A DNA stretch of 32,364 nucleotides from CALJIC01 sp039805565 (GTDB taxonomy: Bacteria > Chloroflexota > Chloroflexia > Chloroflexales > Roseiflexaceae), in the NCBI GenBank assembly GCA_039805565.1, contig JBDLTZ010000045.1, positions 1 to 32,364 of the forward strand, in the 5' to 3' direction. The position numbers and the translations under genes were made by a program. Below the pieces are notes generated by a model. The model saw only the letters and a list, made by a program, of their open reading frames with translations, did no database searches and was not told where the DNA came from. This document shows positions 9,901 to 17,899 of the stretch, in pieces (position 1 is the stretch's first letter; every line of letters begins with the position of its first letter).

Positions 9901-11135
9901 CTCTCTCGCTTGGCCTGCTCCCGACGCAGCTGGCGCTGACGGCCACCGATGCCGCCGGCAACACCTCGCGCTTCGGGCTGTTCACCCCGGCGGCCTCGGT
10001 GGAGATCGGCCTGCCGCGATCGGTCACGGCCAGCCCGGGCGAGGTTGTTACCTACACGCACCGTGTGACCAACACCGGCAACATCGAGCTGCCGAACCTC
10101 CAGCTCAGCGCGGCCTCCTCGCGCGGCTGGAACCAGATCGCGCTGACGCCGAGCGGCCAGTTTACGCTTCGCCCGGGCGCCTCACGGCTGATCACTGTCT
10201 CGGTGACGCTGCCGAGCGGATCGGACCCACGCGTGACCGCCACCGGCCCATCATCGCCGGCCGACCTGCTCACTGTGACCGTGAGCGGCAGCTACCGACG
10301 CGAGAGCGACACGGCCGACCAGACGGTGCGCGCCCAGGTGGTGAACACCACCACGGTCCTGCCGAAGGTGGTGCTGGCGCTGACGCCGGGCAACCAGAGC
10401 GGCCGCGGCTTGCCCGGCTCTGTGCTCCCGTACGTCCACACGCTGCGGAACAACGGCAACATCCCGGCCACTGTCTCGATCGCCGCCAGTACGGACCTCG
10501 GGCCGAGCTGGAGCACACAAGTGACGCCGAACGGCCAGGTGATGCTCCAGCCGGGGCAGCAGCAGGTGGTACAGGTGCTGGTGACCGTGCCGGCGCGCTC
10601 CACCGGCGTGACCTCGGGCACCGTGGCGCTCACGACCCTCGCGATCACGACGGTGACGCCGGCCGACGCGACGCAGAATCTGACGATCACCGATACGACC
10701 ACTGTCACGCTTGACCAGGCGGCAACTGTGGTCGGCGATGCGGTGGTGGACGGCGCCGCCGACGTCGTGAGCACGTTCGAGCACCGCGTGACGAACCTGA
10801 GCAACGGCCGTGCGACGTTCCGCCTGATGTATAGCTCGAGCCTGGGCAGCACGGTGACGTTCCGCTCGGCCACCACCGGCGTGATGCTGAGCGGTGTGGG
10901 GAGCAACACCTTCACACTGGGCACCACCTCGGATGACACGCCGCCGGACCAGCTGACGTTCTTCGCCGAAGTCAAGGTGAACCACAAAGCGCTGCCGGGC
11001 CAGAAGGACTCGATCATCATCTACCTCGTGGACGACAAAGGCAATGTGGTGGGTGGGGCGTTCGTGCGCGACACCGTGAACGTGGTGCGTGGGACGATCG
11101 CGCCACGCATCGTGCTGCCGTGGGTCGGCCGGTAG
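6948..11135 (+). CDS. Giant secreted CSLREA / right-handed beta-helix protein 1
   Basis: A 1395-residue surface or extracellular protein. ATG 6948 is chosen (GGAG 7 bases upstream), giving a Sec signal peptide with a hydrophobic core near residues 10-25 and likely cleavage near 34. Next comes a CSLREA-type N-terminal motif (CGATCSLRQAINAANASGGG, about 50-69), then roughly 800 residues of parallel beta-helix repeats recognisable by recurring GNYIGT, NVISGN, TIGG and GDGI/V turns. A small beta-sandwich domain follows (about 920-1010), then three NEW3/DUF11-like beta domains (PGEVVTYTHRVTNTGNIELP and relatives, about 1015-1385). It ends IVLPWVGR. Such helices often bind or cleave polysaccharide, but no catalytic residues can be assigned; adhesion or a structural role is equally possible. 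It shares its architecture with the next gene. Confidence 0.92.
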   Translation: MSRHPQVFISTAVLTMVLSLCLIAAERPSVLYAAGDFIVTTTQDIDGTTCGATCSLRQAINAANASGGGTVKFNLSPVSNPPEVVPGGNAWRITLSSGLGGLPALEAGTDVDGTSQGVARPSQANLLGPEIIIDGTNVPGRSGITIASVGAASEVKGLSIINFNSSGGFAQGVGINVTAGSGHILRGNFVGVEANGSTVGGNGFAGIWVQSLASNVTIGGDVGDTQQVNVVSGNDLDGILLQGNGNTVQGNYIGTNFRGSVAVPNQGAGIRVYSSNDNVIGPKDGQEIFQNIIAGNRDYGIVIDGGRNTEVAGNYIGLGINQVSGINDIALPNVRGGVEVNSDARAASGNKVGVAGRPRNFISANTGPGVRIRGTTTTTTRVSNNVIGLNGDGFPILSPNNTGGGVVVSGASGVTIGGPTFDETNVISANGGDGIFISGTSASARSTGTTIQSNCVGTGTACIYNQTIPSAWANARAGVALGNYVHQTTIGGTGEAANVIAYNLGYGIAITGTGVLTTTVAGNEVRFNGLDGIFASGAGNTQIAGQDGDGAVVVSQNLGSGVRLASASLSSLQFVTLANNTQDGVQIADSSRTTLQNLTLDDNGGDGVQITDSLTNTLQTLTVTRNDGNGVLLGGVLRDTTVSGNQVLTNTLGGIVGTGAWRGTALDGNTVRGQGQAGINLSGASQLTAITGNTIQLNGHEGIRVDGGSDTEISGNTVISNTQAVLPPSGTALGGVVVNGTTRATVGSNTVQLHAGRPGILLGGANNTLLESNDSTRNGTGIEVTDGVSTTVRSNLLNRNTLHGLLASGTTTLTVTQQTQLSFNGGSGVRVIGASSDVAIIDTQVYSNSVSGIQLGEGGSGLFPQQVTILDNKITGNGIPVDANGAPTVPLPVASSLLGRGIVFDPDPAAGTVTNPNHDIDPPLSLAITTGGQLTGQVNISGAAQACTPATSCRVQVFRANRATQDGQGRDKLGEALVSASGQFTLSLGLLPTQLALTATDAAGNTSRFGLFTPAASVEIGLPRSVTASPGEVVTYTHRVTNTGNIELPNLQLSAASSRGWNQIALTPSGQFTLRPGASRLITVSVTLPSGSDPRVTATGPSSPADLLTVTVSGSYRRESDTADQTVRAQVVNTTTVLPKVVLALTPGNQSGRGLPGSVLPYVHTLRNNGNIPATVSIAASTDLGPSWSTQVTPNGQVMLQPGQQQVVQVLVTVPARSTGVTSGTVALTTLAITTVTPADATQNLTITDTTTVTLDQAATVVGDAVVDGAADVVSTFEHRVTNLSNGRATFRLMYSSSLGSTVTFRSATTGVMLSGVGSNTFTLGTTSDDTPPDQLTFFAEVKVNHKALPGQKDSIIIYLVDDKGNVVGGAFVRDTVNVVRGTIAPRIVLPWVGR

Positions 11136-11162
11136 GTGGTTCCTCCGATGTGTGGAGACCTG

Positions 11163-11215
11163 TCGCGTGCGTGGGGGTGTTGGCCGTAGTGCCTGGAACT
11201 CGGCAGCGCACGCGA
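11163..11215 (+). other. Possible hairpin between the two beta-helix genes
   Basis: Nine-bp arms TCGCGTGCG (11163-11171) and CGCACGCGA (11207-11215) around a 35-base loop, in the 127-base gap between the two giant genes. There is no T-run. No good promoter is visible in the gap, so the two genes may be co-transcribed, with this hairpin adjusting expression of the second. Weak evidence. Confidence 0.3.
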
Positions 11216-11262
11216 TGGGCCTCTCCCCCGGATCGTATTTCAGTACAACAAGGAGGGGCGCC

Positions 11263-14200
11263 GTGGCGCATTCCTACCGGCGGCTCAGCCTTCTGGCGCT
11301 GCTGATCCTGCTGGCGTCGCTCGCCCCCGCGGCGGGCCCGGCGCTCGCGGCGACCTTCACTGTCACCAACACCAACGACGCGGGGGCCGGGTCGCTGCGC
11401 CAGGCGATTGTGGACGCCAACACCGCCCCCGGCGCGGACACGATCGAGTTTGCGATCCCCACCAGCGACGTGAACTACGTCTCTACAGGTGGCGCGAGCT
11501 TCTGGCGCATCAAGCTCTCCACCGAGCTCCCCGCGCTCAGCGGCGGCGGTACCACCATCCAGGGGCCGCTGGCTACCGATGCGCCGGCCACCTCGTGGCC
11601 GCACCCGCGCATCGTGCTCGACGGCACCCTGCTGCCGGGTGAGGGCGGCAACGGTCTCAGCATCACCTCGGCGAACAACGTCATCAGCCGGCTGACGATC
11701 GTCAACTTCGACCAGAACAACGAGGTGCTGGCCTTCCCGGCGCGCGGGGCGGGTATCGTTATCGATGGGACGGCCGCCACTGATAACCGCGTCGAGGGGT
11801 GCTACCTGGGCGTGGACCCCTCCAACACCAGCAGCACCAGCGGCAACGACGAGGCCGGCGTGCGGATCACCGGCGGCGCTAGCCGCAACGTCATCGGCGG
11901 CGACACCGAGGCCGAGCGCAATGTGATCTCTGGCAACGGCTGGCGCAGCTCTGGCTTCAAGGCCAATGTCTACGTCGTGGGCGCCTCGGGTGCGATCGCC
12001 CAGTCGAACGAGATCCTGGGGAACTACATCGGCACCAGCCCCGACGGCGCCGGCCTCGTGACGGGCGGCAATAGCAGCTCCGGCGTCTGGGTGGACGACC
12101 GGGCGAACGACACCCTGATCGCGGGCAATGTGATCGCGGGCATCAACGCCGTCCGCAGCGATTTGGCCGGCATCCTGGTGAAGGGCGGTTCGAGCAGCGG
12201 GTACCCGCAGCGCACCACGATCCGCGGCAATATCCTCGGGCTCCCGGCGAGCGGCCAGGCGCCGGGCGTCACCAGCCTGTACAACTCCTACGGCATCCGC
12301 GTCGAGGGTGCGACAAACACGCTGATCGGCAGCACGGCGACCACCACCCCCGGCGGAGCTGCCCCAGAGCGCAACATCATCAGCGGTAGCGGCTACCGCC
12401 CGACGGGCGCGACGTACGCGGCAGATAACCTCGCGGCTGTGTTCATCAACACCTCGGGCGCGGTGGGCACCACCGTGCAGGGCAACTACATCGGGCTGGA
12501 TGTGGACGGCGACCCGCTCGGCGTGCTGAGCGGCCTGGCGCAGGGCAACCTGAAGCAGGGCGTCAACATCACCAATAACTCTACCGGCACTGTGGTGCGC
12601 GCCAACGTCATCTCGAACAACCAGCTCGACGGCGTGCGCGTCAGCAGCAGCGGCAACACGGTCGACGGCAACTACATCGGCACGAACCTGGCGGGGACGG
12701 CCACCGACAGCACGCTGGCGAACGGCGACCTCGGCGTGCGCGTGGACCGCGGCGACGGCAACCAGATCACCGGCAACACCGTAGCCGTGGGCCTCTCCTC
12801 GCGGGTGGCTGTGCGGCTCAAGCCGTTCGGCTCGACCAGCGTGACCAACACGACGGTGCAGGGCAATTTCCTGGGCTTGAGCCGGACCAGCGGCCAGCTC
12901 GCGGCCGTGCGCGATGATAGCATCGGCCTGGTGTTGGACCGCGGCGACTCGGTGACGCCCGGCGATACCTCGGGCACGACGGTGGCGGGCAACGCGATCG
13001 GCGCGGTGGAGCACGGCATCCTGATCGAGGACAACGCTGCCGGCGGCAACACGCTGCGCAGCAACACGATCGGTCCGGCCTCCGGCCCGCTCGGGACGCC
13101 GCCTGTGGGCACCGGGTTCGGCATCTGGCTGGTGCGCGCCGGCGGCAACACGATCGGCGGCAGCGGCGCCTCGGACGGCAACACGGTCTTCAGCAGCGGC
13201 TCGCACGGCGTCTACGTGGACGGCGTGGGGGCGAGCGGCAACACGCTGCGCGGCAACACGCTGCGCGACAACGGCGGCGACGGCGTGCGCGTGCGCGAGG
13301 CTACCGGCATCCTGATCGACCGCACCGTGACGCGCGGCAACACTGGCCAGGGCATCGGGCTGGACCAGGGCGGCAACGCGAGCATGCCCGCGCCCACCTT
13401 CGCTGCTGGGGCGTTCAGTGCTTCTCCATCCCCCAGGCTGACGGTGACTGTGGACTCGACCCGCTGCGCCGGCGGATGCACCGTTCAGGTGTTCACCAGC
13501 ACCTCCAGCGATGTGAATGAGGGGCCGCGCTTCCTGGCCGAGGCCAGCGTGGCGGCCGGCCAAAGCAGCGTGGCGGTGGACGTGCCGGCCTGCGACCGCT
13601 ACCTGACCGCCACGGTGCGCGACAATGCCACCAGCAACACCTCGTCCTTCGGCGCGCAGGTGGACACGACCACCGGCTGTGCGGCGGCGCAGCTCTCGCT
13701 GAGCCCCGGCGTGCGCGTGAGCCCCGGCTTCACCGGCGCCGGCGACGTGCCCCCCGGCTCCACCGTAACCTACGAGTACACTGTGACGAACAGCGGCGGC
13801 TTGCCCGCGAATGGAACGGTCAGCCGGACGGCGGGCCTGGGCTGGGCCGGCGCGCCGACGCCGAGCAGCTTCACCGTGAGCGCCGGCTCCCCGCAGACCT
13901 TCCGCATCACCGTGACGGTCCCGGCCGACGCGGCCGGAGGCACGACCGACAGCTTCACCGTGACCGCGACCGATGGAGTCACATCGCCGTCGGTGACGAC
14001 GACGACCAAAGTGGCGCAGGCCTTCGGTGTGGAGATCGCGCCTGAGCCGCCGCAGGACCGCAGCTTCTCCGCGGGCGGCGTGACCCTCTCCTTCACACAC
14101 CTGGTCACCAACACCGGCAACGGGCCGGACAGCTTCAGCGTGACCGCTACCTCCGTGCCGGCGCTGACGCCCAGCGTGACGCAGCTCTCGAGCTGCGCGA

Positions 14201-16740
14201 ACCTGGCCGGCGGGACGAGCTGCCGGGTGCAGGTGGACGTGCCTATCCCGTCGAGCGCGGCGGCCGCGTACGACATGACTGTGACAGCAACCTCGCAAGG
14301 TGACGCGACCAAGAGCGACACGGCGCTGAACCGGGCGGTGGGCGCTGCGGCCGCCCCCGGCCTGACCCCGCTGAGCCAGACGAAAGACGCGCTGCCGGGC
14401 GAGACGGTCGTCTTCACCCGCACCGTGACGAACATCGGCACCGAGAGCGGCGTCTTTACGCCAACGCTGACCGTGGTGACGCCGCCCGTCGGCTGGGGCC
14501 AGCTGCTTGACCCGACGACCGGGTTCACGCTGGCGCCGAACGAGAGCGAGGTGGTGACCTACACTGCCACCGTGCCTGGCCTGGCGACGGCGCCGCTGAG
14601 CGGCACGTTCGTCATCGGGCGCGTCACGGTGGCCTCGGAGGATGGGATCGAGGCCGTGGGCGAGGACCGGGTGCGCGTGCGGCTGCTGCCGCGGTTCGAG
14701 CTCGACGCCGCAACCACTCCGCTGGACGCTGCGCCTGGCGAGACGGTGGTCTTCACCCACACGCTGCGCAACACCTCGAACGGGCCGGATCGCTTTACGG
14801 TGGTCGTCACGCCCACCGCCGGGCTGGAGAACGTGACCGTGACACCGCCATCGCCGGTGGCGGTGGAGCAGGGCGATGAGGTGGAGGTGGTGGTGCGGGC
14901 GCGCGTGCGGGCCTTCACCGCCCCCGGCGCGCAGAGCCTCGAGGTGAGCGCGCAGACGGTCAGCAGCCCGCGGCCGGCACCTGCGGTGCTGACCGACGTG
15001 GTGAATGTGTTGTCGGTGGCCGGCATCGACCTCTCGCCGGCCCAGACGAAGCCGGTGCTGAGCACGCCGGCGGGGGTCAGCTTCACCCACACCATCACCA
15101 ACGTCGGCAATGTGGCGGGTACCTTCAGCGTCACCCCGTCGCTGGTGGGCGCGGCGCCCGGCTGGACGCTTGACCCGCTGGTGGCCGAGGACCCGGCCGG
15201 CTGCCTGACGAACCTGGCCTCGGGCGCGACCTGCGACATCACAGTGACTGTCAATGTTCCGGATGACCCGCTGCCGCAGAACCGCGATTACGGCGTGCGG
15301 ATCGATGTGTCGGCCGGCGGCGCGTCGGCGAGCGTGACGGATGTGGTGGCGGTGGGGCCGATTGCACGTGTGGCGTTTGCCCCGGACAGGAGCGGCTCGA
15401 CCGCGCCCGACACGCCGATCGAGTACAGCCACACGCTCACCAACACCGGCAACATCACCGCGAGCTTCACGCTGAGCGTGGACGCAGCCCCGGCCGGCTG
15501 GCCCGCCCCGCAGATCATCCCGACGACCCTGCCGAGCGTTGGCCCGGGCATCACGCAGACGGTGCGGGTGGTGGTCACGCCGCCGGTGAATGCACCCGCG
15601 GGCGGCCCCTTCGACGTACGCGTGACGGCCACCTCCTCGGCGGCGCCGGGTGTGACCGCGAGCGTGACCGACACCACCACCGTGCTCACTGCGCCTGCCG
15701 GGCGGCTCACGCCCGCCGAGCAGACCCTGCCGGTATTCCCGACGCCGGCTGAGAGTGACACGGCTACCTTCGGCCTGTCGCTCGCCAACACCGGCAACAC
15801 CGCCATCAGCTACACGCTGGGCCTGGTGCCCCTGGCGCCGCTGGCCGGCTGGACAGGGCTGATCACCCCGACGGAGACCGGCGTGCTGCCAGCCAGCGTG
15901 TCCGGCACACGCCAGGTGACCGTCACCGTCACGGCCCCTGCTGGCGCGACAGGTTCGCGCGGGTTCCGCGTCGAGGCGTACGAGGCTAACAGCTCGAACC
16001 TGCTGGCGACCGCCGTCCTCACCGCCACCGCCTCGGCGCCGCTGAGCGACCTGCTGACCCCGCCCGAGAATAGCGGTGCGGCGATGCCGGGAGACACTGT
16101 GGTGTACACCCACACAGTGTCGAACATCCGCGGCGTGCCGGACACCTTCCGGCTGAGCTACCTCTCGCCATTCGGCTGGGAGACGAGCGTCACGCCGAGC
16201 AGCCTGTTTCTGCCTGCCGGCGCGAGCAGCACTGTCTCGGTAGCCATCCGCGTGCCGACCAACGTCGTCTCGGGCACACTCGACATCACGACGCTGACTG
16301 TGACCTCGCTGAGCGACCCGACGGTGACGGACAGCGCCCTGGAGCGAACCTCGGTGATGCTGGTGGTCGCCTCGGCGCTCTCACCGCGCTTTGTGCAGCT
16401 CGCCCAGGCCGGGAGAACGCTCGAGTTCCGCCACACGCTGCTGAACGTGGGCAACGCGGCTGATGCTTTCACGCTCACCGCGAGCAGCTCGCTCGGCTGG
16501 CCGGTGACGGTGACGCCGAGCACGGTGGAGCTGGCGCCGCGCGGCTTCGACTCGTTCATTACGGTGCGGGTGACGGTGCCCCCGGACGCGCCGCTTGGGG
16601 CGCTGAACCGCATCACCGTGCTCGCCACTTCGCGGCAGGGCGGGAGCTTTGTGAGCGAGGTGGAGAATGTGGTGGCGCTGCCGTCCCCGCCGCAGCCGTC
16701 GGTCGAGTATCCGGTATACTTGCCAGCGGTGACGCGCTAG
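11263..16740 (+). CDS. Giant secreted beta-helix protein 2 with nine C-terminal beta domains
   Basis: An 1825-residue protein and apparent paralogue of the preceding one. GTG 11263 is chosen (AAGGAGGGG just upstream); it opens a signal peptide with cleavage after ALA near residue 29. It then has NDAGAGSLRQAIVDANTAPG, a CSLREA-like motif lacking the cysteines, and about 600 residues of beta-helix repeats (GNYIGT, NVISGN, NTIGG). A beta-sandwich domain with paired cysteines (CAGGCTVQVF, about 720-805) follows. Nine NEW3/DUF11-like domains of about 112 residues each come next (about 811-1815), each with a version of PGETVVFTHTVTNTGN. It ends VYLPAVTR. The tail-like stack of nine domains would hold the helix well away from the cell. 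Function is unknown; adhesin, sheath component and polysaccharide-active enzyme are all possible. Confidence 0.92.
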   Translation: MAHSYRRLSLLALLILLASLAPAAGPALAATFTVTNTNDAGAGSLRQAIVDANTAPGADTIEFAIPTSDVNYVSTGGASFWRIKLSTELPALSGGGTTIQGPLATDAPATSWPHPRIVLDGTLLPGEGGNGLSITSANNVISRLTIVNFDQNNEVLAFPARGAGIVIDGTAATDNRVEGCYLGVDPSNTSSTSGNDEAGVRITGGASRNVIGGDTEAERNVISGNGWRSSGFKANVYVVGASGAIAQSNEILGNYIGTSPDGAGLVTGGNSSSGVWVDDRANDTLIAGNVIAGINAVRSDLAGILVKGGSSSGYPQRTTIRGNILGLPASGQAPGVTSLYNSYGIRVEGATNTLIGSTATTTPGGAAPERNIISGSGYRPTGATYAADNLAAVFINTSGAVGTTVQGNYIGLDVDGDPLGVLSGLAQGNLKQGVNITNNSTGTVVRANVISNNQLDGVRVSSSGNTVDGNYIGTNLAGTATDSTLANGDLGVRVDRGDGNQITGNTVAVGLSSRVAVRLKPFGSTSVTNTTVQGNFLGLSRTSGQLAAVRDDSIGLVLDRGDSVTPGDTSGTTVAGNAIGAVEHGILIEDNAAGGNTLRSNTIGPASGPLGTPPVGTGFGIWLVRAGGNTIGGSGASDGNTVFSSGSHGVYVDGVGASGNTLRGNTLRDNGGDGVRVREATGILIDRTVTRGNTGQGIGLDQGGNASMPAPTFAAGAFSASPSPRLTVTVDSTRCAGGCTVQVFTSTSSDVNEGPRFLAEASVAAGQSSVAVDVPACDRYLTATVRDNATSNTSSFGAQVDTTTGCAAAQLSLSPGVRVSPGFTGAGDVPPGSTVTYEYTVTNSGGLPANGTVSRTAGLGWAGAPTPSSFTVSAGSPQTFRITVTVPADAAGGTTDSFTVTATDGVTSPSVTTTTKVAQAFGVEIAPEPPQDRSFSAGGVTLSFTHLVTNTGNGPDSFSVTATSVPALTPSVTQLSSCANLAGGTSCRVQVDVPIPSSAAAAYDMTVTATSQGDATKSDTALNRAVGAAAAPGLTPLSQTKDALPGETVVFTRTVTNIGTESGVFTPTLTVVTPPVGWGQLLDPTTGFTLAPNESEVVTYTATVPGLATAPLSGTFVIGRVTVASEDGIEAVGEDRVRVRLLPRFELDAATTPLDAAPGETVVFTHTLRNTSNGPDRFTVVVTPTAGLENVTVTPPSPVAVEQGDEVEVVVRARVRAFTAPGAQSLEVSAQTVSSPRPAPAVLTDVVNVLSVAGIDLSPAQTKPVLSTPAGVSFTHTITNVGNVAGTFSVTPSLVGAAPGWTLDPLVAEDPAGCLTNLASGATCDITVTVNVPDDPLPQNRDYGVRIDVSAGGASASVTDVVAVGPIARVAFAPDRSGSTAPDTPIEYSHTLTNTGNITASFTLSVDAAPAGWPAPQIIPTTLPSVGPGITQTVRVVVTPPVNAPAGGPFDVRVTATSSAAPGVTASVTDTTTVLTAPAGRLTPAEQTLPVFPTPAESDTATFGLSLANTGNTAISYTLGLVPLAPLAGWTGLITPTETGVLPASVSGTRQVTVTVTAPAGATGSRGFRVEAYEANSSNLLATAVLTATASAPLSDLLTPPENSGAAMPGDTVVYTHTVSNIRGVPDTFRLSYLSPFGWETSVTPSSLFLPAGASSTVSVAIRVPTNVVSGTLDITTLTVTSLSDPTVTDSALERTSVMLVVASALSPRFVQLAQAGRTLEFRHTLLNVGNAADAFTLTASSSLGWPVTVTPSTVELAPRGFDSFITVRVTVPPDAPLGALNRITVLATSRQGGSFVSEVENVVALPSPPQPSVEYPVYLPAVTR

Positions 16741-16747
16741 AAGGGGG

Positions 16748-16766
16748 TGGAGGGCGGCGCCCTCCA
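16748..16766 (+). other. Short hairpin before aroQ
   Basis: TGGAGGGC (16748-16755) and GCCCTCCA (16759-16766) form an 8-bp stem with a 3-base loop, 8 bases before the aroQ ATG. It buries the only GGAGG-like sequence in the leader, so it may limit aroQ translation or act as a weak transcription stop after the beta-helix gene. No T-run is present. Confidence 0.4.
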
Positions 16767-16774
16767 GGCACAAC

Positions 16775-17218
16775 ATGAAGCTACTCGTTCTCCACGGGCC
16801 GAACCTGAACATGCTGGGCCGGCGCGAGCCGGACGTGTATGGCCGCACGACCCTGGCCGAGATCGATGCCGCGCTGCGCGAGCGCGCCGAGGCCGCCGGC
16901 GTGACGCTCCTGACGATCCAGTCCAACCACGAGGGCGCACTAATCGACTTCCTGCAGGCCGAGGCGTACGACTGCGACGGCATCGTGATCAACCCCGGCG
17001 CGCTCACGCACTACGGCCTGTCGCTGCGGGACGCCCTCGCCAGCCTGAAGGCGCCGATCGTCGAGGTGCACCTGTCCAACGTCTACAAGCGTGAGGCGTT
17101 CCGGCACACCTCGGTGGTGGCTCCGGTGGCCACCGGGCAGATCGCCGGGCTCGGCTGGCGCGGCTACATCCTGGCGCTCGAGTGGCTGCTCGCGACGCAG
17201 AGCGGCGATAGTGTATAA
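16775..17218 (+). CDS. aroQ: AroQ, type II 3-dehydroquinate dehydratase
   Basis: Third step of the shikimate pathway, removing water from 3-dehydroquinate to give 3-dehydroshikimate. It is 147 residues, normal for the dodecameric type II family. Motifs seen: HGPNLNMLGRREPDVYG with the flexible loop Arg and catalytic Tyr, QSNHEG, INPGALTHYGLSLRDAL, and VEVHLSNVYKREAFRHTSV with the catalytic His. ATG 16775 gives the typical MKLLVLHGPNLN start; the leader has a hairpin rather than an exposed ribosome site. Its TAA stop lies inside a consensus TATAAT that probably serves accB. Confidence 0.97.
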   Translation: MKLLVLHGPNLNMLGRREPDVYGRTTLAEIDAALRERAEAAGVTLLTIQSNHEGALIDFLQAEAYDCDGIVINPGALTHYGLSLRDALASLKAPIVEVHLSNVYKREAFRHTSVVAPVATGQIAGLGWRGYILALEWLLATQSGDSV

Positions 17219-17219
17219 T
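17214..17219 (+). promoter_or_regulatory. Consensus -10 box at the aroQ end
   Basis: A perfect TATAAT overlapping the aroQ stop codon, 32 bases before the accB start, in otherwise GC-rich sequence. No good -35 is seen at 17 bases, so it is a candidate promoter only. Confidence 0.45.
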
Positions 17220-17250
17220 TCCCGAACACGTATTCAGCAGGCACAGAGTA

Positions 17251-17817
17251 ATGGGAGATTCGGAAGGTATGAGCGAGGGCCCGCCTGAGCAGCGTGCATC
17301 GGCCGCCGACGACTTTGGACTTGAGGCGGTGCGCGAGCTGCTGCGCATGATCAGCGACACAGATATTACGGAGATTCAGATTGAGCGCGGCGACGCCCGG
17401 CTTGTCGTGAAGCGCGGCTCGCACGCGCCCCCCCACATTGCGGTGGGGCCGCAGCACAGCGCGGCACACCACAACCCGTCGCTGCACGCCCCGGTCCCCG
17501 CGCTCCCCACAGCGGCCGCTCCCGCGGTGCCCGGCGGCCCCCCCGCCGCGCACAGCGACCACGAGCCGCTGCCGCCGGGCAACGTCATCGCCGCGCCGAT
17601 GGTTGGGACCTTCTACTCGGCGTCGTCGCCCAAGGACGCGCCGTTCGTAAGCGAGGGGGACACCATCCACGCTGGCGAGAAAGTGGGCATCATCGAGGCT
17701 ATGAAGATGATGAACGAGATCGAGAGCGAGTTCACTGGCCGCGTGGTTCGCATCCTGGTCAAGAATGGCCAGCCTGTCGAGTTCGGCCAGCCGCTCATGG
17801 TTGTCGAACCCGCGTAA
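17251..17817 (+). CDS. accB: AccB, biotin carboxyl carrier protein of acetyl-CoA carboxylase
   Basis: Carries biotin between biotin carboxylase and carboxyltransferase in the first step of fatty-acid synthesis. It is 188 residues. The N-terminal region (about 20-55) has the AccB pattern VRELLRMISDTDITEIQIERGD. A Pro/Ala/His-rich swinging linker covers about 57-110. The biotinyl domain begins IAAPMVGTFYSASSPKDAPF and carries the biotinylated lysine in IEAMKMMNEI. The start is ATG 17251; ATG 17269 is possible but its purine-rich stretch is too close. accC is not adjacent; the next gene is xseA. Confidence 0.96.
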   Translation: MGDSEGMSEGPPEQRASAADDFGLEAVRELLRMISDTDITEIQIERGDARLVVKRGSHAPPHIAVGPQHSAAHHNPSLHAPVPALPTAAAPAVPGGPPAAHSDHEPLPPGNVIAAPMVGTFYSASSPKDAPFVSEGDTIHAGEKVGIIEAMKMMNEIESEFTGRVVRILVKNGQPVEFGQPLMVVEPA

Positions 17818-17823
17818 GCATTT

Positions 17824-17890
17824 TGGATGGGCGATTTTGGATTTTGGACTGCCGGTGCGGCCCAGTCCAAAATCCAACATCCACCGTCCA
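17824..17890. repeat. Inverted heptad array, TGGAnnn class
   Basis: Four direct units (TGGATGG, GCGATTT, TGGATTT, TGGACTG; 17824-17851) and four opposite units (cagtcca, aaatcca, acatcca, ccgtcca; 17863-17890). They give a perfect 15-bp stem (17837-17851 with 17863-17877) and an 11-base loop. The array fills most of the accB-xseA gap and ends 9 bases before the xseA ATG, leaving no ribosome site. Confidence 0.85.
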
Positions 17891-17899
17891 GAATTGACT

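Noticed and set aside
11017..16113. A 1698-codon open frame on the minus strand opposite the second beta-helix gene
   Set aside because: Its product is a low-complexity mix of R, A, H, G and V without any recognisable domain, signal or start context. The plus strand has a clear signal peptide, repeats and ribosome site. High GC at third positions keeps the antisense frame open.
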